In this document: positions 44,107-53,311 of the stretch, in pieces | Position numbering within the stretch: position 1 is the first letter of the stretch | Layout: each line of letters starts with the position of its first letter | Assembly (NCBI RefSeq): GCF_050487225.1 | Contig: NZ_JBKQGY010000001.1 | Span: 806,001-870,000 of the forward strand | DNA length: 64,000 nt | From: Paenalcaligenes sp050487225 | GTDB taxonomy: Bacteria; Pseudomonadota; Gammaproteobacteria; Burkholderiales; Burkholderiaceae_B | Reading direction: 5' to 3' | Notes under the pieces: model-generated | Database searches by the model: none | The model's input: only the letters and a program-made list of their open reading frames with translations | Told to the model about the DNA's origin: nothing | Made by a program: the position numbers and the translations under genes

Positions 44107-45708
44107 ATGGTTTCCCGTCACGTCGATCTCAACACCGCCTTGCAGCTTTGTGCCAAAGGCGACCAACGCGCTTTTGCTGACCTTTACACCCAAGAAATGC
44201 CCCGCATTATGGCGTATTCCTTGTCTATGCTAGGCAGCCCCTCTGCAGCAGAAAACCTGGCTTGCGAAACATTTGTACTGGCGTGGAAAAACTCGTTGGG
44301 CTTTGACGCATCACTAGGAAGTGCCCAAGCGTGGGTATACAGCATCTTGCGTTACCGCGCGCGTGCACATCAACAGCGAGGAGCTAGCGCGGGAGACCTG
44401 CCTAGCAGCACCCCTAGCCACCGTTACAGCAGTGGGTTACTGGCTTACTTCCCGCGCTTGGACCAAACCTCCAAACAAGTATTGCTGATGGCCTACCTGC
44501 AGGGCAAAAACTATGCAGATATCGCTCAGCGAGAAAACACCCCAGTCAGTCAATTACGTAGACGCACCCGTTTGGGTATAGCCTTGCTACGCAAGCTACT
44601 GCACGGTCAAAGCACCTCATTAGATGAGCAGCAGCTACAAATTGCCGAGTACACCTTAGGTTTGCTGTCTGATACTGAGCAACACGCGATACAGTCATTG
44701 TTACAACATGATGACCAAGCGGCGCACGACGCACTGAGCTGGGAGCAAGATCTGATTGCGTTGTGTGACTTGTTGCCGCAGCAGCAACCTCCCTCTGAAG
44801 CACTATTTGTGCGCATACAGGAAATGCTGGGGCTAAACCCCATTGCCTTGACCGCTGCCCAAACATCCGACCACCAGAACTTTCAGCCCAAGCTGTACCG
44901 TGCCGACGCCGCCTCTACGTTTGCGATCCCTGCCAAAGAACAAGACTCTATCGCCGTTGCGGAGCCTGAACCAGAGCCCGAAGATGTAGAGGACCTACAT
45001 CACATCAGCTTCTCTGCCCGTGACGACCAACCCGTCCACGACGAGCAGCGTTATGCCGCAGCGGCTGCGCCTGCTGCCACCACCAGCGCACACAACGACT
45101 TCTCCCCTGCCCCCACCGAAAGCTTCACCGCTCAACGTGACGAGCCACGTTCTCAAGCTCGTGCCAAACAGCAAAAACCAGCCAAACCCAAAAAGCCGTT
45201 AACGTTGAAGCTCTCAAAGCCATGGCGTATTGCTGCCATCGCCTTGGCGGTAGTTGCTGTAGCGCTGATTGTGATCAGCCTATTGCCCACTAAACCACCC
45301 ATTACGGTGATTGAAATGGCACCACGCTATGGCGCTATTTTGATGGCCCCTGGCCAATCCTCCACACCCGGCTGGGTCATGACCTCTGACCCCGAAGGCA
45401 ACCTGCTACTAGAACCTAAAGTACACACACAGTTGGACGCCAACCAAAGCGCTCAACTGTGGACGCAACGCCCTTTTGACCCTAAGCCAACTTCACTAGG
45501 GCTCATTGACCCCAACCAGCCTGTAGCCCTGCCGGTCTCCCTTATAGGTACTATTGAGAACGATCAAGTTTTTGAGATCACACTAGAAAGCGCCCAAGGG
45601 GCCGCCGCCGGACAACCTCAAGGGCCAGTGCTGTTTATTGGGCGTATTGTGCGCTTTGGTGAAGTTCCCGCTATGCAAGCCCCTGGCGCTGCCAGTGAAG
45701 CCTCCTAA
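44107..45708 (+). CDS. ECF sigma-like / RskA anti-sigma fusion membrane protein
   Basis: One 533-residue frame combining two normally separate proteins. Residues 22-87 match sigma region 2 (FADLYTQEMPRIMAYSLSMLGS, then FDASLGSAQAWVYSILRYRARAH), 115-165 match sigma region 4 (LDQTSKQVLLMAYLQGKNYADIAQREN ... LRRRTRLGIALLRKLL), and 176-241 match the N-terminal anti-sigma domain of RskA-type proteins (IAEYTLGLLSDTEQHAIQSLLQHDDQ). A 125-residue Pro/Ala/Glu-rich linker, one membrane helix (374-393) and a periplasmic RskA C-terminal domain (GWVMTSDPEGNLLL, QLWTQRPFDPKPTSLG, QGPVLFIGRIV) follow. The region 2 DxxQE-type helix is altered (ENLACET), so promoter recognition may be weakened. It diverges from the suf operon; a ferritin-like gene follows, convergent. 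Confidence 0.85.
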   Translation: MVSRHVDLNTALQLCAKGDQRAFADLYTQEMPRIMAYSLSMLGSPSAAENLACETFVLAWKNSLGFDASLGSAQAWVYSILRYRARAHQQRGASAGDLPSSTPSHRYSSGLLAYFPRLDQTSKQVLLMAYLQGKNYADIAQRENTPVSQLRRRTRLGIALLRKLLHGQSTSLDEQQLQIAEYTLGLLSDTEQHAIQSLLQHDDQAAHDALSWEQDLIALCDLLPQQQPPSEALFVRIQEMLGLNPIALTAAQTSDHQNFQPKLYRADAASTFAIPAKEQDSIAVAEPEPEPEDVEDLHHISFSARDDQPVHDEQRYAAAAAPAATTSAHNDFSPAPTESFTAQRDEPRSQARAKQQKPAKPKKPLTLKLSKPWRIAAIALAVVAVALIVISLLPTKPPITVIEMAPRYGAILMAPGQSSTPGWVMTSDPEGNLLLEPKVHTQLDANQSAQLWTQRPFDPKPTSLGLIDPNQPVALPVSLIGTIENDQVFEITLESAQGAAAGQPQGPVLFIGRIVRFGEVPAMQAPGAASEAS

Positions 45709-45720
45709 ACGGAATAGACA

Positions 45721-46539
45721 TTAGCGATTGCGCTTACGGGCGGCGTCCTGCTGCTCTAACCACTCTAACTCTGCCTGCTCAAAACCCGCCTCAAGGCGCG
45801 CCGGAATATTAAACGGCCCTTTTAAGGTGGGCGCACGAAACTTCTCTGCCATGATGGGATACATCGCTATAGGGTCTACCCCTTGCTGCGAACACTGCCA
45901 GCGATACCAGTAATTGCCTAACGCTACGTGCCCCACCTCATCACGCAAGATGATATCCAAAACAGCAGCGCCTTTTTCATCCCCCACTTGAGCCAGCCTA
46001 TTACGCACAATAGGGCAGGCATCCAAGCCCCTGGCTTCTAAGGTTCTAGGTACTAGGGCTAACCGCGCTAACAAATCATCTTCAGTGCGCTCAGCCATAT
46101 CCCATAGGCCATCATGCGCAGGGAAATAACCATAATCAAAACCCAGCTCACGCAGGTAATCGCGTAGCAAGTTAAAGTGATACACCTCTTCGGCAGCAAC
46201 GTTAAGCCATCCACCATAAAAGGCTTCGGGCATGCCGGCGAACCGCCACATGATATCCAGCGCCAGATTGATGGCGTTGAATTCAATATGCGCTAAGGCA
46301 TGCAATAACCCTGCCCTGCCCTCTACCGCCCCCAACCCACGATGCGGCACGTTCTGTGGCGCTACAATAGGTGGCGCATCAGGTCGGCCAGGCACACCCA
46401 TAGGGGCGACATAAGATGCCGCCGTATCCACCAAAGGCGTTTGAATACCTTGTATGTGGCGCACCAGTTCCGATTTTTTTTGTGGATCAGGCTCTAACAG
46501 TGCGGCTAGCGCTAGCTGTCGTATACACGTTTTTTGCAT
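45721..46539 (-). CDS. Ferritin-like DUF455 protein
   Basis: A 272-residue protein of the DUF455 family, distantly related to di-iron ferritin-like oxidases such as MiaE. Candidate iron ligands are Glu and His residues in HALAHIEFNAI, AAEEVYHFNLL and LRDEVGHVALG (three E-x-x-H-like turns). Function is unproven; tRNA modification or another hydroxylation is possible. It starts just after the terminator of the pheT-ihfA-merR transcript and is convergent with the sigma/anti-sigma gene. Confidence 0.85.
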   Translation of the reverse strand: MQKTCIRQLALAALLEPDPQKKSELVRHIQGIQTPLVDTAASYVAPMGVPGRPDAPPIVAPQNVPHRGLGAVEGRAGLLHALAHIEFNAINLALDIMWRFAGMPEAFYGGWLNVAAEEVYHFNLLRDYLRELGFDYGYFPAHDGLWDMAERTEDDLLARLALVPRTLEARGLDACPIVRNRLAQVGDEKGAAVLDIILRDEVGHVALGNYWYRWQCSQQGVDPIAMYPIMAEKFRAPTLKGPFNIPARLEAGFEQAELEWLEQQDAARKRNR

Positions 46540-46541
46540 AG

Positions 46542-46565
46542 AAAAAGTCCGGCTAGAAGCCGGAC
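46542..46565 (-). terminator. Terminator after the ihfA-merR transcript
   Basis: GTCCGGC (46547-46553), loop TAGAA, GCCGGAC (46559-46565), then five T on the minus strand. It follows the merR stop by 24 bp and sits just before the DUF455 gene. Confidence 0.9.
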
Positions 46566-46589
46566 CCTTTTGTATTCAGAAAAACCATC

Positions 46590-46991
46590 TTAGTGCGCGG
46601 CGGCTGTTTTAGTCAGCACATGATCCAACGCATTCGCGACGTTTTCCAACTCTTGGCGCAGACCTTGTAGCTCTACACCGCTTAAACGAACTGCCGCTTC
46701 GCTATCGTAAGGAACTTCCACACCATCACCCAGACGATTACGCGCACCGCTGATGGTGAAACCCTCTTCGTACAGCAGCTTACGAATACGACGAATCAGC
46801 AATACCTCGTGGTGCTGGTAGTAACGTCGATTACCTCTACGTTTTACCGGCTTTAATTGCATGAACTCCTGTTCCCAGTACCGCAGCACGTGCGGCTTCA
46901 CACAACACAGCTCGCTTACCTCACCAATAGTGAAATAGCGTTTGGCAGGAATAGGAGGCAGATTTGCCGTAGTATTTTCTACATTCGTCAT
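46590..46991 (-). CDS. MerR family regulator downstream of ihfA
   Basis: A 133-residue regulator: YFTIGEVSELCCVKPHVLRYWEQEFMQLKPVKRRGNRRYYQHHEVLLIRRIRKLLYEEGFTISGARNRL (about 19-88). The LRYWEQEF pattern matches the MlrA/YcgE-like subgroup often encoded after ihfA in proteobacteria. No C-terminal sensing domain of note (about 40 residues). Target unknown. 47 bp after ihfA on the same strand. Confidence 0.92.
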   Translation of the reverse strand: MTNVENTTANLPPIPAKRYFTIGEVSELCCVKPHVLRYWEQEFMQLKPVKRRGNRRYYQHHEVLLIRRIRKLLYEEGFTISGARNRLGDGVEVPYDSEAAVRLSGVELQGLRQELENVANALDHVLTKTAAAH

Positions 46992-47038
46992 GATGAGTTC
47001 TTAATCAATGCGAGAGACAAAAAAGCATGGACCTGCGA

Positions 47039-47353
47039 TCAGGCTTCAACCACCTGTTCTACATCTTCCACTACCGCTTTCAATTTCTGACTGGCATGGA
47101 ATGTCACTACACGACGAGCTGAAATAGGTATCACCTCGCCGGTTTTTGGGTTACGACCAGGGCGCGGCGGTTTATTGCGCACCTGGAAATTACCAAACCC
47201 AGACAGTTTCACTTCATCACCTTGTTCCAGCGTATTGCGGATCTCGGCAAAAAACGTATCAACAATGTCTTTTGCTTCCCGCTTATTCAACCCCACGTGG
47301 TCGAACAACAATTCGGTCAGTTCTGCTTTAGTAAGCGTGCTGCTGACATTCAT
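47039..47353 (-). CDS. ihfA: Integration host factor subunit alpha
   Basis: A 104-residue DNA-bending protein that pairs with IhfB. The conserved beta-arm FGNFQVRNKPPRPGRNPKTGEVIPISARRVVTFHASQKLK is intact, including the Pro at the tip that inserts between bases. The N-terminus LTKAELTELLFDHVGLNKREAKDIVDTFF is the dimer helix. Follows pheT by 18 bp, the common proteobacterial order. Confidence 0.97.
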   Translation of the reverse strand: MNVSSTLTKAELTELLFDHVGLNKREAKDIVDTFFAEIRNTLEQGDEVKLSGFGNFQVRNKPPRPGRNPKTGEVIPISARRVVTFHASQKLKAVVEDVEQVVEA

Positions 47354-47371
47354 GAATACCTCTCCCCTTCC

Positions 47372-49777
47372 TTATGCGCGCTGACGTACTTGGTGATTAT
47401 CAACCAGCGCTTTTAACAACTGTTGCATTGCTTGTTCTACTGTGGCGTCGTCCAGAGTGCTGTCAGGCGATTGCAGCCAGAAACGCATTGCCAAACTCTG
47501 CTCAGCAGGGTCTGCTGGATCGCGCCAAATATCAAACAAGCGAATATCCTTAACGATAGCAAGATTTTCATGCTGGCGCACGGTTTCTTGCAAGGTATCC
47601 ACCAAGCTTTGGTAAGTCACTTGACTGTTTACCCAGAATGCCAAGTCACGCTGCACCACCGGCTGTCTGGACAAGGCTTTAGCTTCTGGCAAATCTTTGT
47701 GCGACAAGGCTTCTACATCCACCTCAAAAACCACTGGTGCTGTAGAGATATCCATGTTTTGCAACCATGCTGGATGCAGTTCGCCAATGAAACCTACCGC
47801 TTTACCGTCTAGCTCAATGCGTGCGCTGCGACCTGGGTGCAGTGCAGGATGCTCTGCTGCCACGAAGCGCAAATCTTGTGCTTTGCCAGCAAACAGTGTT
47901 TCTACATCTTTTTTGACGTCAAAGAAATCAACGTTACGCTTCGCCATGCCCCACTGCTCTGGGAACGCTTGCCCCCATGCTGCACCAGCCAAGTGTGTGG
48001 GTTGAGCGATACCAGCCACTTCCAAATCACTGCTTTGCACGCTGGCATCACGACGGAACACACGCCCCAACTCAAACACACGCACACGCGGCTGACGATG
48101 TTTAGCGTTGTACTCAATGTTGGCCAGCAAACCGCCCAACAGCGAAGAACGCATTACGGCCAAATGGCTAGCAATAGGGTTCAACAACCGCACAGGATCT
48201 TGATTGCCGTGGTAATTCTTCTCCCACTCTTCTTCTACGAAAGAGTAGTTAATGACTTCCTGGAAATCCAACGCTGCCATGCTGGCACGCAATGCGTGTG
48301 GGCCGCGCAAGGATTCAGGTTCCTCGTACATGGCGGCTCGCGCTACAGGCGGCACATCAGGTAAGTTTTCAAAACCGTAGATACGTGCCACTTCTTCGAT
48401 AAGATCTTCTTCGATCTGCATATCGAAACGGTAGCTAGGCGGCACAACCGTAAACACCTGATCCTTACATTGGAACTCAAAGCCCAAGCGTTGGAAAATG
48501 CGTGTCACCTGTTCTTCGGATACCGGCACACCCAACACTTTATGGCAGCGCGCCAAACGCATAGAGACAGGCTCACGTGCTGGCAGCTTACGCTGGATGT
48601 CATCAACCGGGCCTGCTTGGCCACCGCAAATATCCAGAATCAACGCCGTAATGCGTTCAACGTGTTCAGTAATGTGATCGAAATCCACACCACGCTCAAA
48701 ACGGTGGCTGGCATCAGACGAGAATTTGTACTCACGAGCGCGGCCCATGATGGCCTCTGGCCACCAGAAAGCAGACTCCAAGAACACATCGGTAGTGTCT
48801 AGTGTCACAGCGGTGTCTTCACCACCCATGATACCTGCCAAGCTTTCAATCTTGCCGTTGCAAGCGATCACGCCTACTTTGTCGTTCAGATCAATTACTT
48901 TGCCGCTCAGCAGTTCTAATTTCTCGCCTTCTTTGGCCCAACGCACTTCCAAACCGCCTTGCAGCTTGGACAAATCAAATACGTGGGAAGGACGGCCCAT
49001 TTCTAGCATGACGTAGTTGGAGATATCTACCAACGCCGACACTGGACGCTGGCCTGAGCGCTCCAAACGGCGCTTCATCCAATCTGGTGTTTCAGCGCGT
49101 GCGTTCACACCTTTAATCACACGACCTACAAAACGGCCACACAAGTCAGGCGCTTGTACATCTACCGCAACCTGATCGTTAATGCTAACCGCTACAGGCG
49201 CGCAGCTAGGTACGTTTAGGGGCAGCTCATTCAGTGCTGCTACTTCACGTGCCACACCCAACACAGACAAACAATCTGCACGATTAGGCGTCATTTTTAG
49301 TTCGAACACGGTGTCGTCTAGATCTAGATATTCACGAATATCTGTGCCTACTGGTGCGCTAGCGGGTAGCTCCATTAGGCCTTCGTGATCTGTAGACAAC
49401 CCCAACTCACGAGCAGAGCACAACATACCTGCAGAAGGCACGCCACGCATTTTTACTGCACCAATTGTCATGCCACCAGGCAGTTCTGCACCAATACGAG
49501 CGACTGGTACGCGCAAACCTTCTGCCGCATTCGGTGCGCCGCACACAATTTGCAGCAACTCACCTGAGCCGTCGTCCACTTTGCACACGCGCAAACGGTC
49601 TGCATCGGGGTGAGGAGCCACATTAACAATGTGGCCTACCACTACGCCAGTAAAAGCGGGTGCAGCGGTAAAGACATCCTCTACCTCTAGCCCTGCCATG
49701 GTCAACTGGTGAGCCAGTGCATCGGCATCCAAAGTGGTATTAACAAAAGAACGAAGCCAGGATTCTGAAATTAACAT
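47372..49777 (-). CDS. pheT: Phenylalanyl-tRNA synthetase beta subunit
   Basis: An 801-residue subunit of the alpha2beta2 enzyme that charges tRNA-Phe. N-terminal tRNA-binding OB domain (VGHIVNVAPHPDADRLRVCKVDDGSGELLQIVCGAPN, about 47-83), B3/B4 editing region, B5 domain (FERGVDFDHITEHVERITALIL region), and a C-terminal anticodon-binding FDX-ACB domain (about 710-800: SRQPVVQRDLAFWVNSQVTYQSLVDTLQE). Length normal. Same strand as pheS, 63 bp downstream. Confidence 0.97.
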   Translation of the reverse strand: MLISESWLRSFVNTTLDADALAHQLTMAGLEVEDVFTAAPAFTGVVVGHIVNVAPHPDADRLRVCKVDDGSGELLQIVCGAPNAAEGLRVPVARIGAELPGGMTIGAVKMRGVPSAGMLCSARELGLSTDHEGLMELPASAPVGTDIREYLDLDDTVFELKMTPNRADCLSVLGVAREVAALNELPLNVPSCAPVAVSINDQVAVDVQAPDLCGRFVGRVIKGVNARAETPDWMKRRLERSGQRPVSALVDISNYVMLEMGRPSHVFDLSKLQGGLEVRWAKEGEKLELLSGKVIDLNDKVGVIACNGKIESLAGIMGGEDTAVTLDTTDVFLESAFWWPEAIMGRAREYKFSSDASHRFERGVDFDHITEHVERITALILDICGGQAGPVDDIQRKLPAREPVSMRLARCHKVLGVPVSEEQVTRIFQRLGFEFQCKDQVFTVVPPSYRFDMQIEEDLIEEVARIYGFENLPDVPPVARAAMYEEPESLRGPHALRASMAALDFQEVINYSFVEEEWEKNYHGNQDPVRLLNPIASHLAVMRSSLLGGLLANIEYNAKHRQPRVRVFELGRVFRRDASVQSSDLEVAGIAQPTHLAGAAWGQAFPEQWGMAKRNVDFFDVKKDVETLFAGKAQDLRFVAAEHPALHPGRSARIELDGKAVGFIGELHPAWLQNMDISTAPVVFEVDVEALSHKDLPEAKALSRQPVVQRDLAFWVNSQVTYQSLVDTLQETVRQHENLAIVKDIRLFDIWRDPADPAEQSLAMRFWLQSPDSTLDDATVEQAMQQLLKALVDNHQVRQRA

Positions 49778-49840
49778 GATGAATACGTAAGCGTAAAAAG
49801 TTGCCGTAGCGTTTGGAGGTGAAGGGCCTTCAGAGTCTTA

Positions 49841-50860
49841 TCAGGCGAATTGGCGCAAGAAACGCAAATCGCCTTCGTAAAACAGACGCAAGTCGTTAAC
49901 ACCATAACGCAACATCGTCAGGCGTTCCAAGCCAGAGCCAAAAGCAAAACCAATGTATTGCTCAGGGTCTAATCCAAAATTACGCACTACGTTGGGGTGT
50001 ACCTGTCCGCAACCAGAAATCTCCAGCCATTTACCTTGGTTAGGACCACTGGTAAACATCATATCAATTTCAGCAGAGGGCTCCGTGAAGGGAAAGAAAG
50101 ATGGGCGGAAACGCACCACCAAATCGTCGCTTTCAAAGAAGGTACGCAAGAAATCGGTATACACGCCTTTGAGGTCTGCAAAAGAAATATCTTCAGCAAT
50201 CCACAAACCTTCCACTTGGTGGAACATAGGCGAGTGTGTTGCATCGCTGTCTACACGGTAGGTGCGGCCAGGAGCAATCACTTTAATAGGGGGTTTATGC
50301 ATACGTGCGTAGCGCACTTGCATAGGACTGGTGTGTGTGCGCAGCAGCAATGGCAAGCCGCTCTCATCGTTCATGTCGATGTAGAACGTATCGTGCATAG
50401 AGCGCGCGGGGTGATTTTCCGGGCTGTTCAGCGCGGTAAAGTTAGTCCAGTCATTTTCGATTTCGGGGCCATTTGCCACACCAAAACCAATAGAGCCAAA
50501 AATCTGCTCTACACGTTGCCAAGTCTGAATCACCGGGTGAATACCACCCATGGCACGACCTCGGCCTGGCAGCGTGACATCAATCGCTTCTGCAGTCAGC
50601 TTTTTGTTCAGCTCAGCTTGTGCCATTTCAGCACGGCGAGCATTTAATAAATCTTCAACCTGACGTTTTAACTGATTAATTCTTGCCCCTTCTTCTTTTT
50701 TTTCTTCGGGAGACAAGGTTGCTAGCCCTTTCAGCAATGCTGTAATTTCGCCCTGCTTGCCCAGAAAACGGGCTTTGGCATTTTCCAGCGATGCAGCATC
50801 CTGAGCCTCAGCAAATTGAGACTGAGCACGCGCAATAAAATCTTCTACAGAGAACGTCAT
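49841..50860 (-). CDS. pheS: Phenylalanyl-tRNA synthetase alpha subunit
   Basis: A 339-residue class II synthetase subunit. Motif 2 and 3 are present (FRPSFFPFTEPSAEIDMMF; GSGLERLTMLRYGVNDLRLFYEGDLRFL at the end). The Ala-rich region near LERLTMLRYG includes the residue that sets substrate-pocket size. The frame is open upstream to 50917 through a hairpin, but the ATG at 50860 (MTFSVEDFIARAQ) matches the normal start. Downstream of rplT, with a hairpin in between that may end that transcript. Confidence 0.96.
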   Translation of the reverse strand: MTFSVEDFIARAQSQFAEAQDAASLENAKARFLGKQGEITALLKGLATLSPEEKKEEGARINQLKRQVEDLLNARRAEMAQAELNKKLTAEAIDVTLPGRGRAMGGIHPVIQTWQRVEQIFGSIGFGVANGPEIENDWTNFTALNSPENHPARSMHDTFYIDMNDESGLPLLLRTHTSPMQVRYARMHKPPIKVIAPGRTYRVDSDATHSPMFHQVEGLWIAEDISFADLKGVYTDFLRTFFESDDLVVRFRPSFFPFTEPSAEIDMMFTSGPNQGKWLEISGCGQVHPNVVRNFGLDPEQYIGFAFGSGLERLTMLRYGVNDLRLFYEGDLRFLRQFA

Positions 50861-50884
50861 GGTGTGTTTTGCCTTTACCAAAAA

Positions 50885-50913
50885 CAAACGGAGCCCATGC
50901 AGAGCCCCGTTTG
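50885..50913 (-). terminator. Hairpin between rplT and pheS
   Basis: CAAACGG (50885-50891) pairs with CCGTTTG (50907-50913), with GC pairs inside, followed on the minus strand by a TTTTTGG run. Probable partial terminator separating rpmI-rplT from pheST. No Phe-rich leader peptide is seen, so it is not a pheST attenuator of the E. coli type. Confidence 0.6.
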
Positions 50914-50941
50914 CCATCTATACTAAACGACGATAAGCCGA

Positions 50942-51301
50942 TTAAGCTGCCAGAGCGGTTTTAGCCTGAGCTACCACAGCGGCGAAGCCTGCTTTGTCAT
51001 TTACAGCCATATCAGCCAGAACTTTACGATCCAACTCGATATTAGCTTTATTCATGCCTGCGATAAACTGGCTGTATGTTACACCCAACTCACGGCATGC
51101 AGCGTTGATACGAGCAATCCACAGTGCGCGGAATACACGTTTGCGATTACGACGGTCGCGGTATGCATATTGACCGGCCTTCATCACAGCCTGTTTGGCT
51201 ACGCGATAAGACGTACCGCGGCGACCACGGAAACCCTTGGCTTCAGCCAAAACTTTTTTATGACGAGCGTGGGCTGTTACACCACCTTTAACACGTGACA
51301 T
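50942..51301 (-). CDS. rplT: 50S ribosomal protein L20
   Basis: A 119-residue ribosomal protein that binds 23S rRNA early in assembly and represses its own operon in many bacteria. Conserved basic start (MSRVKGGVTAHARHKKVLAEAKGFRGRRGTSYRVAKQAVMKAGQYAYRDRRNRKR) and the C-terminal globular part are intact. 18 bp after rpmI. Confidence 0.98.
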   Translation of the reverse strand: MSRVKGGVTAHARHKKVLAEAKGFRGRRGTSYRVAKQAVMKAGQYAYRDRRNRKRVFRALWIARINAACRELGVTYSQFIAGMNKANIELDRKVLADMAVNDKAGFAAVVAQAKTALAA

Positions 51302-51319
51302 AGTAGTAGTTCTCCGTTA

Positions 51320-51517
51320 TCAGGCGAAAGGAAGCATCGCTTTTACAGCGGACACATCAGATTTATGAACTTCAACTGCACCACGCAATTGACGTTTGTT
51401 TTTAGTAGTTTTCTTGGTAAGGATGTGACGCTTGAACGCCTGACCCCGTTTAATGGAGCCACTACCACGAACAATAAAGCGCTTGGAAGCACTTTTCTTC
51501 GTTTTCATTTTAGGCAT
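51320..51517 (-). CDS. rpmI: 50S ribosomal protein L35
   Basis: A 65-residue basic ribosomal protein (MPKMKTKKSASKRFIVRGSGSIKRGQAFKRH ... LTKKTTKNKRQLRG). Normal length. First gene of a two-gene rpmI-rplT unit with its own promoter; infC, its usual upstream neighbour, lies about 6 kb away. Confidence 0.98.
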   Translation of the reverse strand: MPKMKTKKSASKRFIVRGSGSIKRGQAFKRHILTKKTTKNKRQLRGAVEVHKSDVSAVKAMLPFA

Positions 51518-51652
51518 GATGACACTCTAGTAAAGTTGTGACTGGCGGTGACAGGCCAAACTGATAGCGCTGCACTTGATAACCGACATGACACTTATTG
51601 TTTTTTCTAGGGGAACCACATTGGCCAAAGCCAAACCCTTGAAAAGCTAATA

Positions 51653-51681
51653 ATTATAGAAAGATACCGAAAAAATGTCTA
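51653..51681 (-). promoter_or_regulatory. Strong sigma-70 promoter for rpmI-rplT
   Basis: On the minus strand TAGACA (51681-51676) and a consensus TATAAT (51658-51653) are 17 bp apart. A leader of about 130 bases follows before rpmI, which may hold the L20 repressor site. Confidence 0.8.
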
Positions 51682-51694
51682 GCCAATTCAAACT

Positions 51695-53206
51695 TTAGCC
51701 ACGATATTGTATGGCCATCGCCAGATGCTCGGTCTGTATGTGCTCAGACTCAGCTAGATCAGCAAGGGTACGAGCAACTTTTTTAGCCCGCTGCACGCTG
51801 CGCCCAGACCACCCCCACCGCCTAATGCACTGGCGCAACAAATGCTCTGCCTCATCACCCAAGCCTGCATAAAGCGCCACGCCCTCTTCGTCTAGCCTAC
51901 TATTTAAACAGCCTTGCCGCTGCTGTTGTATGGCCTGCGCACTCGCTACCCGTTTGCGTATTTGCACAGAGCTTTCCATTACGGCAGAGGAATCTAGCAC
52001 CTCAATTTCTACCTTTAGGTTGATGCATAAATCCAACCTATCCATGAAAGGCCCTGATAATTTAGCCCTATAACGCTCTATACGTTCAGGCGTACACAGA
52101 CACTGCTGCACCGCGTGCCCCAACCATCCACATGGACACGGATTCATCGCCGCTACCAGTTGAAAGTCCGCCGGGAACCACACACTACGCCCAGCTCGGG
52201 CTATTGTGATCCCACCCGTTTCTAGCGGTTCACGCAAAGCCTCTAATGCGCGCCCACCGAACTCTGCCACCTCATCCAAAAACAACACGCCGTGGTGCGC
52301 CAGCGATATCTCGCCTGGCTTAGGCTGTGAGCCGCCACCCACTAAGGCCACCGTCGATGCAGAATGATGAGGCGATCGAAACGGTGGCAACGCATTCACA
52401 GGCTCAGACCTGCCAGCCCCCCCTGCCAGCACAGCCACATCCAAACGCTGCGTTTCTGATAATTCTGGCAGCACTGTGATCAAGCGCTGTGCCAGCATGC
52501 TTTTACCTACACCAGGCGTTCCACGTAGCAACACATTGTGCCTACCCGCTGCCGCCACCTCTATCGCATGCCTGGCTTGTTGCTGCCCTTTCACCTCTGA
52601 CATACATAACCCCGCAGACAGCGAATCTGCTATAACCGCCGGCTCGGGTAAGGCACAGGTTAGCTCATGCGTAAGCAAAGCCTCCACAAGCTGACGCACG
52701 CTACTTGCCCCATAGACCTGCACTTCACTAACTTGTGCAGCCATAGCCGCACACACTTGCGGCACAATCAGTTGCCTAAAGCCTAGTTTTGCGGCACTCC
52801 ATGCGACTGCTACCGGCGCAGCCAAACGCAACAACGCCCCAGTGAGCGATAACTCGCCTGCAAGCATATAGTGATCTATGCATAACGGCACCGAAGGCGA
52901 GTGCTCACTTTCCACTGCCAATTGGCCTGATGCCAACAAAATTCCTATCGCAATAGGCAAATCAAAATGCGCAGCGTCTTTAGGTAAATCGGCAGGCGCC
53001 AAATTCACTGTAATACGTGCTACAGGAAAATTGAATCCACTACTTTGCAGGGCTGAACGCACCCGCTCACGACTCTCTCGAACACCAGTATCAGGTAAGC
53101 CCACCACACTAAAAGCAGGTAACCCTGCCCCTATATGTACTTCTACCTGTACTGCGTGAGGTTGCATGCCCATGAGGACACAACTATTCACTACTGCTAA
53201 CGACAT
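51695..53206 (-). CDS. comM: ComM/YifB AAA+ protein (Mg-chelatase-like)
   Basis: A 503-residue AAA+ ATPase that promotes branch migration during natural transformation in Haemophilus and relatives. N-terminal Lon-like domain (about 1-130: MSLAVVNSCVLMGMQPHAVQVEVHIGAGLPAFSVVGLPDTGVRESRERVRSAL), Walker A GTPGVGKS (about 226-233), Walker B VLFLDEVAEF and the C-terminal Mg_chelatase region (ERYRAKLSGPFMDRLDLCINLK). ATG at 53206 is chosen over an in-frame GTG three codons earlier. Presence suggests but does not prove competence. Confidence 0.94.
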   Translation of the reverse strand: MSLAVVNSCVLMGMQPHAVQVEVHIGAGLPAFSVVGLPDTGVRESRERVRSALQSSGFNFPVARITVNLAPADLPKDAAHFDLPIAIGILLASGQLAVESEHSPSVPLCIDHYMLAGELSLTGALLRLAAPVAVAWSAAKLGFRQLIVPQVCAAMAAQVSEVQVYGASSVRQLVEALLTHELTCALPEPAVIADSLSAGLCMSEVKGQQQARHAIEVAAAGRHNVLLRGTPGVGKSMLAQRLITVLPELSETQRLDVAVLAGGAGRSEPVNALPPFRSPHHSASTVALVGGGSQPKPGEISLAHHGVLFLDEVAEFGGRALEALREPLETGGITIARAGRSVWFPADFQLVAAMNPCPCGWLGHAVQQCLCTPERIERYRAKLSGPFMDRLDLCINLKVEIEVLDSSAVMESSVQIRKRVASAQAIQQQRQGCLNSRLDEEGVALYAGLGDEAEHLLRQCIRRWGWSGRSVQRAKKVARTLADLAESEHIQTEHLAMAIQYRG

Positions 53207-53311
53207 AGCGCACACTCAAAAACCAAAGTTAGAGTGTGCCGCTATATCGCCCCATCACATGCCGATACGCCTACCTTTAGCCATCCGCCATGTTACCTAC
53301 TGACGACTGAC

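Noticed and set aside
50861..50917. N-terminal extension of pheS by 19 codons
   Set aside because: The extension reads through a terminator-like hairpin; the ATG at 50860 gives the conserved N-terminus.
50885..50941. pheST attenuation like E. coli pheL
   Set aside because: A hairpin with T-run is present, but no Phe-rich leader peptide was found in front of it.
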